64,000 nucleotides of DNA. It comes from CAKSQL01 sp045649415 (GTDB lineage: Bacteria > Bacillota > Clostridia > UBA1381). Positions 25,497 through 34,155 of this stretch are shown here, in pieces (the first letter of the stretch is position 1; the number at the start of each line of letters is the position of its first letter). Where the stretch lies: NCBI GenBank assembly GCA_045649415.1, contig JAZRPY010000014.1:62001-126000 (forward strand). Reading direction: 5' to 3'. Position numbers and translations under genes: made by a program. A model generated the notes under the pieces. It searched no databases. It saw only the letters and a program-made list of their open reading frames with translations, and was not told the origin of the DNA.

Positions 25497-26384
25497 ATGA
25501 CAGAAATGATTTTAAATAATCTTCCGTATGTATTGGCAGGTATATCCGTAGGTGGACAATATGCTCTTATTGCAATTGGATATACAATGGTTTATGGAAT
25601 TTTAAGATTGATTAACTTTGCGCACGGGGATGTGTTTATGGTGGCAGGACTTGTTATGGTTTATGCTTGTACTGCTATGCCAATCTATATTGCAGTTCCC
25701 GTGGTTATACTGGCAACATTTTTGTTAGGCTTCTTAATTGAAAGAGTTGCATATAGACCTTTAAGGTCAGCTCCGAGAATGTCAGTTATGATTTCGGCAA
25801 TCGGAGTTTCATATTTGTTGCAGAACTGTGCTTTGTATTTCACAGGTGGATTGCCACAGGTTTATCCCACAATTCCATTTTTCTCAAACACAGTTTCCAT
25901 ATTCGGAGCAACAACAAAAATGGTTACTTTGATTACACCGGTGCTTACCATTTTTTTGGTGGTAGTTTTGGTAGCATTGATTAAATATACTAAAATAGGA
26001 ATTGCAATGAGAGCAGTTTCAAGGGACTTTGAAACAAGTCAGCTTATGGGAATTAAGATTAACTCAGTTATAAGTGCAACCTTTTTGGTTGGCTGCTTCC
26101 TTGCAGCCATCGGCTCATTTTTGTATTTCACAAACTATACCTCAGTTATCCCGACCTCAGGTGCAATGCCCGGCCTAAAGGCATTCGTTGCGGCAGTATT
26201 CGGTGGTATTGGCTCAGTGCCAGGAGCAGTAATAGGTGCATTTATAATTGGTATATGTGAGAATATTATCAAGGGTGCAGGCTGGACAACCTTCTCTGAT
26301 GCCTTTACCTTTGTATTATTGATTGTTATATTGTTGATTAAGCCAACAGGAATATTTGGCGAGAAAACAACGGATAAGGTGTGA
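25497..26384 (+). CDS. livH: branched-chain amino-acid ABC permease LivH type
   Basis: 295 residues, about eight membrane helices. Hallmarks are YALIAIGYTMVYGILRLINFAHGD at the N-terminus, ERVAYRPLR, and the cytoplasmic coupling region GIAMRAVSRDFETSQLMGI that contacts the ATPases. It forms a heterodimeric channel with the LivM-like protein. The ribosome site GAGGAGAG lies ~11 bases before the ATG. The next gene begins 10 bases after its stop. Confidence 0.93.
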   Translation: MTEMILNNLPYVLAGISVGGQYALIAIGYTMVYGILRLINFAHGDVFMVAGLVMVYACTAMPIYIAVPVVILATFLLGFLIERVAYRPLRSAPRMSVMISAIGVSYLLQNCALYFTGGLPQVYPTIPFFSNTVSIFGATTKMVTLITPVLTIFLVVVLVALIKYTKIGIAMRAVSRDFETSQLMGIKINSVISATFLVGCFLAAIGSFLYFTNYTSVIPTSGAMPGLKAFVAAVFGGIGSVPGAVIGAFIIGICENIIKGAGWTTFSDAFTFVLLIVILLIKPTGIFGEKTTDKV

Positions 26385-26394
26385 GGTGATTGCT

Positions 26395-27576
26395 ATGAAA
26401 AAAGAAGCTATAGGCTTGAATGCCAGAAAAAAGAACAACACCTCAAATTATATAATAATCGGTGCTTTGATTTTGTTATATGTGATTTTGTATTTATTGG
26501 ATAATGTGTTACCAATGAACAAGACAACACTAATGCTTATCCCTGTTTTGAAAAAGGGCGCTATTTATTCGCTTGTTTGTGTGTCTATGAACCTGTTAAA
26601 CGGATTCACAGGACTCTTCAGTTTAGGACAGGCAGGCTTTATGTTGATTGGTGCATACACCTATTCAATATTCTGTATTCCTGCAATGCAGCACACGGCG
26701 GTTTATCAATATTTTGATGGTGGATTGATTAAGTTCTCAATCCCTGAAATGTTATCAAACGCTATGGGACCTTTTGCAGGCAATTTGTTAGGCGCAATTA
26801 TTGCAATCTGTATAGCAGGAACAGTTACAGCTATTTTTGCTGCATTGATTGGTATTCCTGTTTTAAGATTAAAGAGTGACTACCTTGCAATTGCAACTCT
26901 TGGATTTGCTGAAATTATAAGAGCTATTTTCCAATGGGATGGATTGGGAGTTATCACCAATGGCTCAAACCTATTGAGAAAATATACAAACTTTAATGAT
27001 ATGCAATTAAAAATTGGTGCAGAAACAATTAAGTTTGACACCATTTTCCCATTCCTTATAGCAACAATAAGTATATTGGCTATAGTAATGCTTCTTCGTT
27101 CCACCTATGGCAGGGCATACAGAGCCATTCGTGACGACGAAATTGCGGCAGAGGCAATGGGAGTAAATCTGTTTAAGCATAAGATGCAAGCATTTATCAT
27201 ATCAAGCTTCTTTGCAGGAGTTGGTGGAGCTTTGCTTGCTATGTACCAGACCACAATTCAGGCAGCAGCCTTTAAGTCGTCTATGACCTATGAATTGCTT
27301 TTGATAGTGGTAATTGGTGGTATCGGCTCAGTTTCAGGCTCAGTTATAGGCTCATTTTTATATATTGCCTGCTCTGAGTGGTGGTTGAGATTTTTGGATA
27401 GTGGCTCATTTATGGGAATGACGGTTCCCTTCTTCCGTGACGGTTTCAGGAAGGTTGTATTTGCAGTAATCATCATGATTATAGTGCTGTTCTTCAGAAA
27501 GGGTATTATGGGAGAAAGAGAGCTTACAGATTTATTCAAAAAGAAAAAAGTGAAAGGAGAGAAGAAAAATGGCTGA
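26395..27576 (+). CDS. livM: branched-chain amino-acid ABC permease LivM type
   Basis: 393 residues from the ATG at 26395 (GAGGTGATT upstream); a GTG/ATG reading earlier in frame overlaps livH and lacks a ribosome site. About nine membrane helices with the LivM pattern NLLNGFTGLFSLGQAGFMLIGAYT and the coupling loop STYGRAYRAIRDDEIAAEAMGVNLFKHK. It ends in a Lys-rich cytoplasmic tail. It overlaps the ATPase gene by 8 bases, showing translational coupling. Confidence 0.93.
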   Translation: MKKEAIGLNARKKNNTSNYIIIGALILLYVILYLLDNVLPMNKTTLMLIPVLKKGAIYSLVCVSMNLLNGFTGLFSLGQAGFMLIGAYTYSIFCIPAMQHTAVYQYFDGGLIKFSIPEMLSNAMGPFAGNLLGAIIAICIAGTVTAIFAALIGIPVLRLKSDYLAIATLGFAEIIRAIFQWDGLGVITNGSNLLRKYTNFNDMQLKIGAETIKFDTIFPFLIATISILAIVMLLRSTYGRAYRAIRDDEIAAEAMGVNLFKHKMQAFIISSFFAGVGGALLAMYQTTIQAAAFKSSMTYELLLIVVIGGIGSVSGSVIGSFLYIACSEWWLRFLDSGSFMGMTVPFFRDGFRKVVFAVIIMIIVLFFRKGIMGERELTDLFKKKKVKGEKKNG

Positions 27577-28417
27577 TTCTAAGAATGTACTTTCACTTAA
27601 GAATATAACCATGCAATTCGGTGGCGTAATTGCAGTAGATGATTTAACCATGGAGGTCAACGAGGGCGAGATTGTGTCTTTGATAGGTCCTAACGGAGCA
27701 GGAAAAACAACTGTGTTCAATGTTATCACAGGTGTTTATGATGCAACAAACGGTCAGGCTGACTTTATGGAGAAGCCATGTCTTTCAAATTTTCCTAAGG
27801 GAAAAATGAAAAAGACATATCTTGGTAAGGAGGCAGAAAAGTACACTGTAACAATTAAAAAGACTCCTGACCAGATAACCAAGCTTGGAATTTCTCGAAC
27901 CTTCCAGAATATTCGTCTGTTTAAGTCGATGACAGTTCTTGAAAATGTGTTGGTTGCAATGCATATGAGAAAGAAAACACATATTGCATCGGCGTTCCTT
28001 GGACTTAACAAAAAAGAGGACGAGCAGATGAGAATAAAGGCAATGGAGCTTTTGGATAAAGTAGGACTTTTGGATGAGTGTGACGAGCTTGCAACATCTC
28101 TGCCTTATGGAAAACAGAGAAGATTGGAAATTGCAAGAGCATTGGCAACAGAGCCGAAGCTATTACTCTTAGACGAGCCTGCAGCAGGTATGAATCCTCA
28201 GGAAACTGAAGAACTAACTGCTTTCATTCACGAAATCAGGGATTCCTTCGGACTCACCATTCTTTTGATAGAGCATCATATGAATCTTGTTATGGATATT
28301 TCGGACAGGATTTATGTGATAGATTTTGGAAAGCTGATTGCTAAGGGAACTCCTCAGGAAGTCCAATCAAATCAAAGAGTAATTGATGCATATCTGGGGG
28401 TGACAGAAGATGAGTAA
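27569..28417 (+). CDS. livG: ABC transporter ATP-binding protein LivG type
   Basis: 282 residues. Walker A is GPNGAGKTT, Q-loop SRTFQNIRLF, signature LPYGKQRRLEIARAL, Walker B LLLLDEPAAGMNP and H-loop IEHHMN. A Lys-rich insertion of ~35 residues (about 72-105) separates the Walker A region from the Q-loop, a feature I associate with clostridial LivG proteins. It is one of two ATPases energising import. Overlaps both neighbours by 8 bases. Confidence 0.94.
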   Translation: MADSKNVLSLKNITMQFGGVIAVDDLTMEVNEGEIVSLIGPNGAGKTTVFNVITGVYDATNGQADFMEKPCLSNFPKGKMKKTYLGKEAEKYTVTIKKTPDQITKLGISRTFQNIRLFKSMTVLENVLVAMHMRKKTHIASAFLGLNKKEDEQMRIKAMELLDKVGLLDECDELATSLPYGKQRRLEIARALATEPKLLLLDEPAAGMNPQETEELTAFIHEIRDSFGLTILLIEHHMNLVMDISDRIYVIDFGKLIAKGTPQEVQSNQRVIDAYLGVTEDE

Positions 28418-29123
28418 TATATTAGAAATTAAAAATCTTGTAGTTTCCTATGGTGGAATTGAGGCTGTAAAGGATATAAGTATTGATGTGCCTGAAGGAA
28501 AAATTGTTACCCTGATAGGTGCAAATGGTGCAGGAAAGAGTACCACCTTAAAATCTATTGCAGGTCTTGTTAAGCCAAAGTCGGCATCTATTATATATGA
28601 TGGTACAGAGCTTTTTGGAAAAAGTCCTGACTTTATTGTGAGCAAGGGAATAACCTTGGTACCTGAGGGAAGAAAGGTTTTCGACAACCTCACAGTTAAG
28701 GAAAATTTAAGAATAGGTGCATATTTGAGAAAGGATAATCTATCTAAGGATTTTGACTATGTATATTCATTATTTCCACGATTGAAGGAAAGAGAATGGC
28801 AGCTTGCAGGAACTCTATCAGGTGGAGAACAGCAGATGCTTGCAGTTGGACGAGCTTTGATGAGCAGACCAAAGCTTATTATGATGGATGAGCCTTCTTT
28901 AGGTCTGGCACCCTTGGTTGTTAAGAGCATATTTGATATAATAAAGCAGATAAATGACGAGGGTATCACAGTTCTTTTGATTGAGCAGAATGCCAATATG
29001 GCATTGAAGGCTGCAGACTATGCCTATGTTCTTGAAACAGGTAGGATAACTATGATGGGCACAGGAAAAGAGCTTTACGAGGATGAAAGAGTCAAGGAAG
29101 CATACCTTGGAAAACATAAATAA
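28410..29123 (+). CDS. livF: ABC transporter ATP-binding protein LivF type
   Basis: 237 residues, the usual LivF length. Walker A GANGAGKST, signature TLSGGEQQMLAVGRALM, Walker B LIMMDEPSLGLAP and H-loop IEQNANMAL. It pairs with LivG under the LivH/LivM channel. Last gene of the operon, before a clear terminator. Confidence 0.94.
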   Translation: MSNILEIKNLVVSYGGIEAVKDISIDVPEGKIVTLIGANGAGKSTTLKSIAGLVKPKSASIIYDGTELFGKSPDFIVSKGITLVPEGRKVFDNLTVKENLRIGAYLRKDNLSKDFDYVYSLFPRLKEREWQLAGTLSGGEQQMLAVGRALMSRPKLIMMDEPSLGLAPLVVKSIFDIIKQINDEGITVLLIEQNANMALKAADYAYVLETGRITMMGTGKELYEDERVKEAYLGKHK

Positions 29124-29133
29124 ATAAATAAAT

Positions 29134-29166
29134 AAAGACAAAGCTTTTTTGCTTTGTCTTTTTTAT
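29134..29166 (+). terminator. terminator of the importer operon
   Basis: Stem AAAGACAAAGC (29134-29144) / GCTTTGTCTTT (29151-29161), loop of six T, T run after. Confidence 0.9.
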
Positions 29167-29236
29167 TTGGAAAAAGTAGATAAACTAGCCTAACCTACCT
29201 ATAAAAATATTGGTAAAAAATTTATATAAAATAGTA

Positions 29237-29273
29237 TTGACATATCCTTTGTGATATGTTAAAATATTAACGA
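29237..29273 (+). promoter_or_regulatory. alcohol dehydrogenase promoter with Rex-like operator
   Basis: TTGACA (29237-29242), 17-base spacer, TAAAAT (29260-29265). The -10 is embedded in ATGTTAA-AATA-TTAACGA (29256-29273), which matches the clostridial Rex consensus TTGTTAA-N4-TTAACAA at 12 of 14 defined bases. Rex represses fermentative dehydrogenases when NADH is low. A second small dyad CATATC/GATATG (29241-29258) overlaps the spacer. Confidence 0.65.
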
Positions 29274-29316
29274 AGTCAAGATTGACAAAAAATTAACAAC
29301 GATGGAGGAAAAGAAA

Positions 29317-30534
29317 ATGGCAAGATTTACATTACCGAGAGACATATATCACGGAGCAGGTTCATTGGAGGCCTTGAAGAGCTTTAAGGGTGAAAGAGCA
29401 ATGATATGTGTAGGTGGAGGCTCAATGAAGCGCTTTGGATTCTTGGATAAGGCAATCGGATATTTAAAAGAGGCAGGCTTTGAGGTTGAATTATTTGAAA
29501 ACATTGAGCCAGACCCATCTGTTGAAACTGTTATGAAGGGTGCAGATGCAATGCTTAAATTCAAGCCTGACTGGATTATCGCAATGGGTGGAGGTTCACC
29601 AATTGATGCTGCAAAGGCAATGTGGATTAAGTATGAATATCCTGAAACAACCTTTGAGGATATGTGCAAGATTTTTGGTATTCCTGAGTTAAGAAAAAAG
29701 GCCCATTTCTGTGCAATCCCATCAACATCAGGAACTGCAACTGAGGTTACTGCATTTTCTATCATCACCGATTATGAAAAGGGAATCAAGTATCCAATTG
29801 CAGACTTTGAGATTACTCCTGATGTGGCAATTGTTGACCCTGAGCTTGCAGAAACAATGCCACAAAAGCTTGTTGCTCACACAGGTATGGATGCTATGAC
29901 TCATGCAGTTGAGGCATATGTGTCAACTGCGAATAGTGACTACACAGACCCTCTGGCGCTCCACGCTATAAAGATGATTAAAAATGACCTTGTTGATTCA
30001 TATAATGGTGATATGAAAAAGCGTGGTACAATGCACAATGCACAATGTCTTGCAGGAATGTCATTCAGTAATGCTTTGCTTGGAATAGTACATTCAATGG
30101 CTCATAAAACAGGTGCAATTTTTGCAGATTTTGGTGCACATATTATTCATGGTGCTGCAAATGCTATGTATCTTCCGAAGGTAATTAAATATAATTCAAA
30201 GGACGAAACTGCAAAGAAGCGTTATGGCTTAATAGCAGACGAGATGGGACTTGGTGGTAACACAGATGATGAAAAGGTGGATCTTTTAATTAAGTATTTA
30301 AGAAAAATGAATGATGACTTAAATATTCCACATTGTATTAAGAACTATGGTGCAGACAGCTACCCCGCAGAGAATGGCTTTGTTCCAGAGAATGTGTTCT
30401 TAGAAAGACTTCCCGAGATTGCAAAAAATGCTATTCTTGATGCGTGCACAGGTTCAAATCCCCGTATTCCAACTCAGGAAGAAATGGAAAAGCTGTTAAA
30501 GTGTTGCTACTATGACACAGAGGTAGATTTCTAA
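29317..30534 (+). CDS. iron-containing alcohol dehydrogenase
   Basis: 405 residues from the ATG at 29317, with GGAGGA upstream. The NAD(P)-binding region has MICVGGGSMKRFG and WIIAMGGGSPIDAAKAMW; PSTSGTATEVTAFS follows. Metal ligands are in DAMTHAVEAYVS and HSMAHKTGAIF. This is the group III (Fe) ADH fold of the butanol/1,3-propanediol dehydrogenase type. It probably reduces an aldehyde to alcohol to regenerate NAD(P)+ in fermentation; substrate and cofactor preference are not readable. Monocistronic, with a Rex-like operator that fits the redox role. Confidence 0.92.
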   Translation: MARFTLPRDIYHGAGSLEALKSFKGERAMICVGGGSMKRFGFLDKAIGYLKEAGFEVELFENIEPDPSVETVMKGADAMLKFKPDWIIAMGGGSPIDAAKAMWIKYEYPETTFEDMCKIFGIPELRKKAHFCAIPSTSGTATEVTAFSIITDYEKGIKYPIADFEITPDVAIVDPELAETMPQKLVAHTGMDAMTHAVEAYVSTANSDYTDPLALHAIKMIKNDLVDSYNGDMKKRGTMHNAQCLAGMSFSNALLGIVHSMAHKTGAIFADFGAHIIHGAANAMYLPKVIKYNSKDETAKKRYGLIADEMGLGGNTDDEKVDLLIKYLRKMNDDLNIPHCIKNYGADSYPAENGFVPENVFLERLPEIAKNAILDACTGSNPRIPTQEEMEKLLKCCYYDTEVDF

Positions 30535-30570
30535 AATAAAATTTTTTCATAGAATATATTTCTTCACAAT

Positions 30571-30610
30571 AGGAGGGCGTGCCATAACTATCGGTATGCC
30601 TTCTTGTTTT
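30571..30610 (+). terminator. probable terminator after alcohol dehydrogenase
   Basis: AGGGCGTGCC pairs with GGTATGCCTT through three G-U pairs, with a nine-base loop; a broken T run follows (TTCTTGTTTT). Weaker than the others in the window. Confidence 0.6.
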
Positions 30611-30677
30611 ACATAAAAATTTTCATTATAAGAGATAAAATTTGTGAAAAAATAGAGAATAAAGAGAGTAAAAGCAA

Positions 30678-30706
30678 TTGACAAAAAAGGGAAAAAGAGG
30701 TATAAT
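30678..30706 (+). promoter_or_regulatory. consensus sigma-A promoter of Na/Pi cotransporter
   Basis: Perfect TTGACA (30678-30683), 17-base spacer, perfect TATAAT (30701-30706). The ~88-base leader to the ATG has no riboswitch class I can name. Confidence 0.92.
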
Positions 30707-30800
30707 ATAGTGTAGGAGAATGCGACAGTATGTCTTCTTTAAAAGATAGAAAAACCTCTTGATTGACGGGGTATGTAGAGAATTAAGGCAGGGGAAGAAA

Positions 30801-32555
30801 ATGGATATTTTTTCAGTACTAACGCTAATAGGTGGACTTAGCTTGTTCCTATTCGGAATGAACTATATGGGTGATAGCTTGAAAAAGCTATCGGGTGGAC
30901 AATTGGAGTCGATACTCCAAAAGCTTACCTCAAATAAATTAAAGGGCTTTTTGTTAGGATTATTGGTGACAGCAGTTATTCAATCCTCGTCGGCAACAAC
31001 AGTTATGCTGGTAGGTTTTGTGAACTCAGGAATTATGTCGTTGTCCCAGACTATTGCCATTATAATGGGTTCCAATGTAGGAACAACTGTTACTGCATGG
31101 TTATTGAGTACAACAGGTATCTCGGGAGATATAATTTGGCTTAAATTACTAAAGCCTGATTCCTTCACACCTATCCTTGCTTTGATCGGTATATTGATGA
31201 CTATGGCAGCAAAATCCGAAAAGAAAAAGGATGTAGGCTCAATTTTAATTGGCTTTGCAGTTTTGATGTTCGGAATGGAAACTATGTCAGGAGCAATGTC
31301 GGGATTGAAGGATAACGAAGCTTTTGGTAGAATCCTTGTTATGTTTGAAAATCCTATTTTAGGCATTATATCAGGTACTTTATTGACTGCAATTATTCAA
31401 TCCTCATCAGCATCAGTTGGTATATTGCAGGCACTATCCTTAACAGGTGCAATTCCTATGTCAACTGCACTACCCGTTATATTAGGACAGAATATAGGAA
31501 CAACCATAACTCCTGTTTTATCGGCAATAAATGGTAACACGGATTCAAAAAGAGTGGCAATTTCCTGCGTATATATAAAGACAATTGGAGTTGTTATTTT
31601 TACAGTTATATTCTATGCTGTGCACTCGGTTGTCCACTTTGAATTTATGGATGGACAGGCAACAGTATTCTCAATTGCTTTGTTCCATACCCTGTTTAAT
31701 GTGTTCTCAACAGTTATCCTGATTCCGTTCTGCAAGTTTATAGAGAAGCTTGCTATGTGGACATTTAGGTCAACAGAGGTTGTTGAGGAGGATGACTTAA
31801 GAATCCTTGACGATATATTCTTGAATTCACCAAGCTTTGCGTTGGAAAAGGCTAAGGAAGCAATTGCTGAGATGATAAGAATTACGGCAAGCTCGGTTAA
31901 CATTGTATTGGATAAGCTATTTAGCTATGACGAAAAAACTGCGGAATTAGTAAATAAGCAGGAAAAAACGGTGGATAATTACGAGGACAAGTTAGGCTCA
32001 TATCTTGTTAAGATTGCAGGACAAAAACTAGCTACAGAGGAAGCAAACGAGGTAACAACCCTGTTGCATATAATAGGTGATATTGAAAGAATTTCAGACC
32101 ACGCTTGTAATCTTTTGAAAACAGGTGAGGAAATACACGCTAAAAAAATCCAATTCTCTTCTATGGCAAGAGAGGAAATTGCAACTACATCGGCAGCTAT
32201 CAGGGAAATTGTTGAGCTGTCAGTTAAGGCAGTTGAGGATGAGGATGATTCCTATGCAATCAGAATTGAGCCTTTGGAGCAGGTAATAGATAAGCTTAAA
32301 TATAAGATGAAAAACAAGCATATTGAACGCTTGCAGAATAATGAGTGTACAATTGAGCTTGGCTTTGTTTATTCAGATATTATCACCAACTTTGAAAGAA
32401 TTGCTGACCATTGCTCAAATATTGGTGTATCTATCCTTCAAAGAGAGGTATCGGGCTTTGAGCCTCACGAATATTTAAACCATGTTAAGCAGGATGGTGA
32501 AAATAACTTTATTAAGCAATATAATTCATATAAAGACAAATATAGAATAAACTAA
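30801..32555 (+). CDS. Na/Pi cotransporter family protein with PhoU-like C-terminal domain
   Basis: 584 residues. The N-terminal membrane part contains the inverted PNaS repeats, each with a QSSSA motif: TAVIQSSSATTVMLVGFVN and TAIIQSSSASVGILQAL. Residues ~340-584 form a PhoU-like helical domain (ERISDHACNL and ERIADHCSNIG, the E-x-x-D metal-binding repeats). The family couples sodium to phosphate movement at the membrane; direction and regulation by the PhoU part are inferred. The ATG at 30801 follows GGGGAAG. The earlier in-frame start at 30759 lacks a good site. It is followed by a hairpin without a T run (32562-32591). Confidence 0.9.
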   Translation: MDIFSVLTLIGGLSLFLFGMNYMGDSLKKLSGGQLESILQKLTSNKLKGFLLGLLVTAVIQSSSATTVMLVGFVNSGIMSLSQTIAIIMGSNVGTTVTAWLLSTTGISGDIIWLKLLKPDSFTPILALIGILMTMAAKSEKKKDVGSILIGFAVLMFGMETMSGAMSGLKDNEAFGRILVMFENPILGIISGTLLTAIIQSSSASVGILQALSLTGAIPMSTALPVILGQNIGTTITPVLSAINGNTDSKRVAISCVYIKTIGVVIFTVIFYAVHSVVHFEFMDGQATVFSIALFHTLFNVFSTVILIPFCKFIEKLAMWTFRSTEVVEEDDLRILDDIFLNSPSFALEKAKEAIAEMIRITASSVNIVLDKLFSYDEKTAELVNKQEKTVDNYEDKLGSYLVKIAGQKLATEEANEVTTLLHIIGDIERISDHACNLLKTGEEIHAKKIQFSSMAREEIATTSAAIREIVELSVKAVEDEDDSYAIRIEPLEQVIDKLKYKMKNKHIERLQNNECTIELGFVYSDIITNFERIADHCSNIGVSILQREVSGFEPHEYLNHVKQDGENNFIKQYNSYKDKYRIN

Positions 32556-32561
32556 GATTTA

Positions 32562-32591
32562 AAAGGGTTTTCAAATACATTGAAAGCCCTT
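32562..32591 (+). terminator. hairpin after Na/Pi cotransporter gene
   Basis: AAGGGTTTTCAA pairs with TTGAAAGCCCTT (one G-U) around a short loop. No T run follows, so termination may be weak and some readthrough into the polymerase gene is possible. Confidence 0.55.
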
Positions 32592-32635
32592 AAAATTTAA
32601 GAAGGAAAAACAATAAAATTAAGGAGGCGAAAGGG

Positions 32636-34138
32636 ATGAATAAAAAAATATACCTGTGTATTGATTTAAAGTCCTTTTATGCCTCGGTGGAGTGCATTGA
32701 AAGAGGACTCGACGCAATGACCACTAATCTTGTGGTAGCCGATAATTCAAGAACTGAAAAAACAATCTGCTTGGCAGTATCTCCCGCCTTAAAGGCAGTG
32801 GGAGTGCCTGGAAGGCCAAGACTTTTTGAGGTGATACAAAGAGTGTCACAGGTGAACAGAGAAAGACTAAATAGGATAAATTTGAATGAGTTTTCAGGGA
32901 AATCCTGTGATTTTAATGAGCTTTTAAAAAATCCGGATTTGGAGCTTGACTATATTATAGCGCCTCCAAGAATGGCATACTATATGGACTATAGCACAAG
33001 AATTTATAATATATACCTAAAATATGTTGCGCCTGAGGATATCCATGTTTATTCAATAGATGAGGTCTTTATGGATATAACAGCGTATTTAAAGACTGCC
33101 AAAAAAACACCAAGAGAATTTGCGATGGTGATAATCAGGGATGTTTTGAAAAACACAGGCATAACTGCAACTGCAGGAATAGGAACTAATATGTATCTTG
33201 CAAAGGTTGCAATGGATATCGTTGCGAAAAAAACTAAAGCCAACAAGGACGGAGTGAGAATTGCGGCGCTTGATGAAATGTCCTATAGAAAAAGACTATG
33301 GGAACACACTCCCCTGACGGATTTCTGGAGAGTTGGAAAGGGGTATGCCAAAAAGTTAGAGGCAAATGGACTTTTAACTATGGGTGATATTGCAAGAGTG
33401 TCCTTAACAGAGAAAGGTGAGGACAAATTGTTTAAGCTCTTTGGCGTGGGAACAGAATATTTGATTGACCATGCCTGGGGGTATGAGCCATGCACTCTTG
33501 ATGATATAAAGGCATATAAGCCCGAAAATAAGAGCATTGGCTCAGGACAGGTGCTTCATTGCCCTTACGACTATAAAAAGGCAAAGCTGATTGTGAGGGA
33601 AATGACAGAATTATTAGTGCTTGATTTGGTGGATAAGGGACTTGTTACAGAACAGCTCGTACTAACCATTGGCTATGACATAGAGAATGTGAAGGGAAAT
33701 CACTCCTATAAGGGTGAAATCACCACCGATGCATATGGTAGGAAGGTACCAAAGCACGCCCACGGAACTGTGAATTTAGAATATAAAACCTCGTCAACAA
33801 GGGAAATTACCGAAGCAGTTATGAATTTGTACGACAGGATTGTGGATAAGAATTTACTTGTAAGAAGAGTGAATATTTCTGCAAATAATCTGGTGGATGA
33901 GGGTATAGCAGAGGAAAAAACAACCTATGCTCAGCTTGATTTGTTCGGGGATAGTGAGAAAAAAGAGGCAGAGGATAAAAAAAGAGAAGAAAAGATTAAA
34001 AAGGAAAAGAAAATTCAAAAGGCAATGCTTGATATAAAAAAGCAGTATGGTAAGAATGCCATAATAAAGGGTATGAATTTAGAAGAAGGTGCAACCACTA
34101 TTGACAGGAATAAGCAGATAGGTGGTCACCACGAATAA
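32636..34138 (+). CDS. Y-family DNA polymerase (UmuC/DinB-like)
   Basis: 500 residues. Palm motifs are LCIDLKSFYASVE (first catalytic Asp) and VYSIDEVFMDIT (Asp-Glu pair); TATAGIGTNMYLAKVAMD is the conserved Y-family block, then a helix-hairpin-helix and little-finger domain. The C-terminus carries QLDLFG, a consensus beta-clamp-binding motif, followed by a Lys/Glu-rich tail. It performs translesion synthesis past damaged bases. GGAGGCG precedes the ATG. It is followed 17 bases later by the copper ATPase gene, a link that is probably only positional. No LexA box was recognised upstream. Confidence 0.92.
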   Translation: MNKKIYLCIDLKSFYASVECIERGLDAMTTNLVVADNSRTEKTICLAVSPALKAVGVPGRPRLFEVIQRVSQVNRERLNRINLNEFSGKSCDFNELLKNPDLELDYIIAPPRMAYYMDYSTRIYNIYLKYVAPEDIHVYSIDEVFMDITAYLKTAKKTPREFAMVIIRDVLKNTGITATAGIGTNMYLAKVAMDIVAKKTKANKDGVRIAALDEMSYRKRLWEHTPLTDFWRVGKGYAKKLEANGLLTMGDIARVSLTEKGEDKLFKLFGVGTEYLIDHAWGYEPCTLDDIKAYKPENKSIGSGQVLHCPYDYKKAKLIVREMTELLVLDLVDKGLVTEQLVLTIGYDIENVKGNHSYKGEITTDAYGRKVPKHAHGTVNLEYKTSSTREITEAVMNLYDRIVDKNLLVRRVNISANNLVDEGIAEEKTTYAQLDLFGDSEKKEAEDKKREEKIKKEKKIQKAMLDIKKQYGKNAIIKGMNLEEGATTIDRNKQIGGHHE

Positions 34139-34155
34139 AAAGGAAGGCGAGCAGG

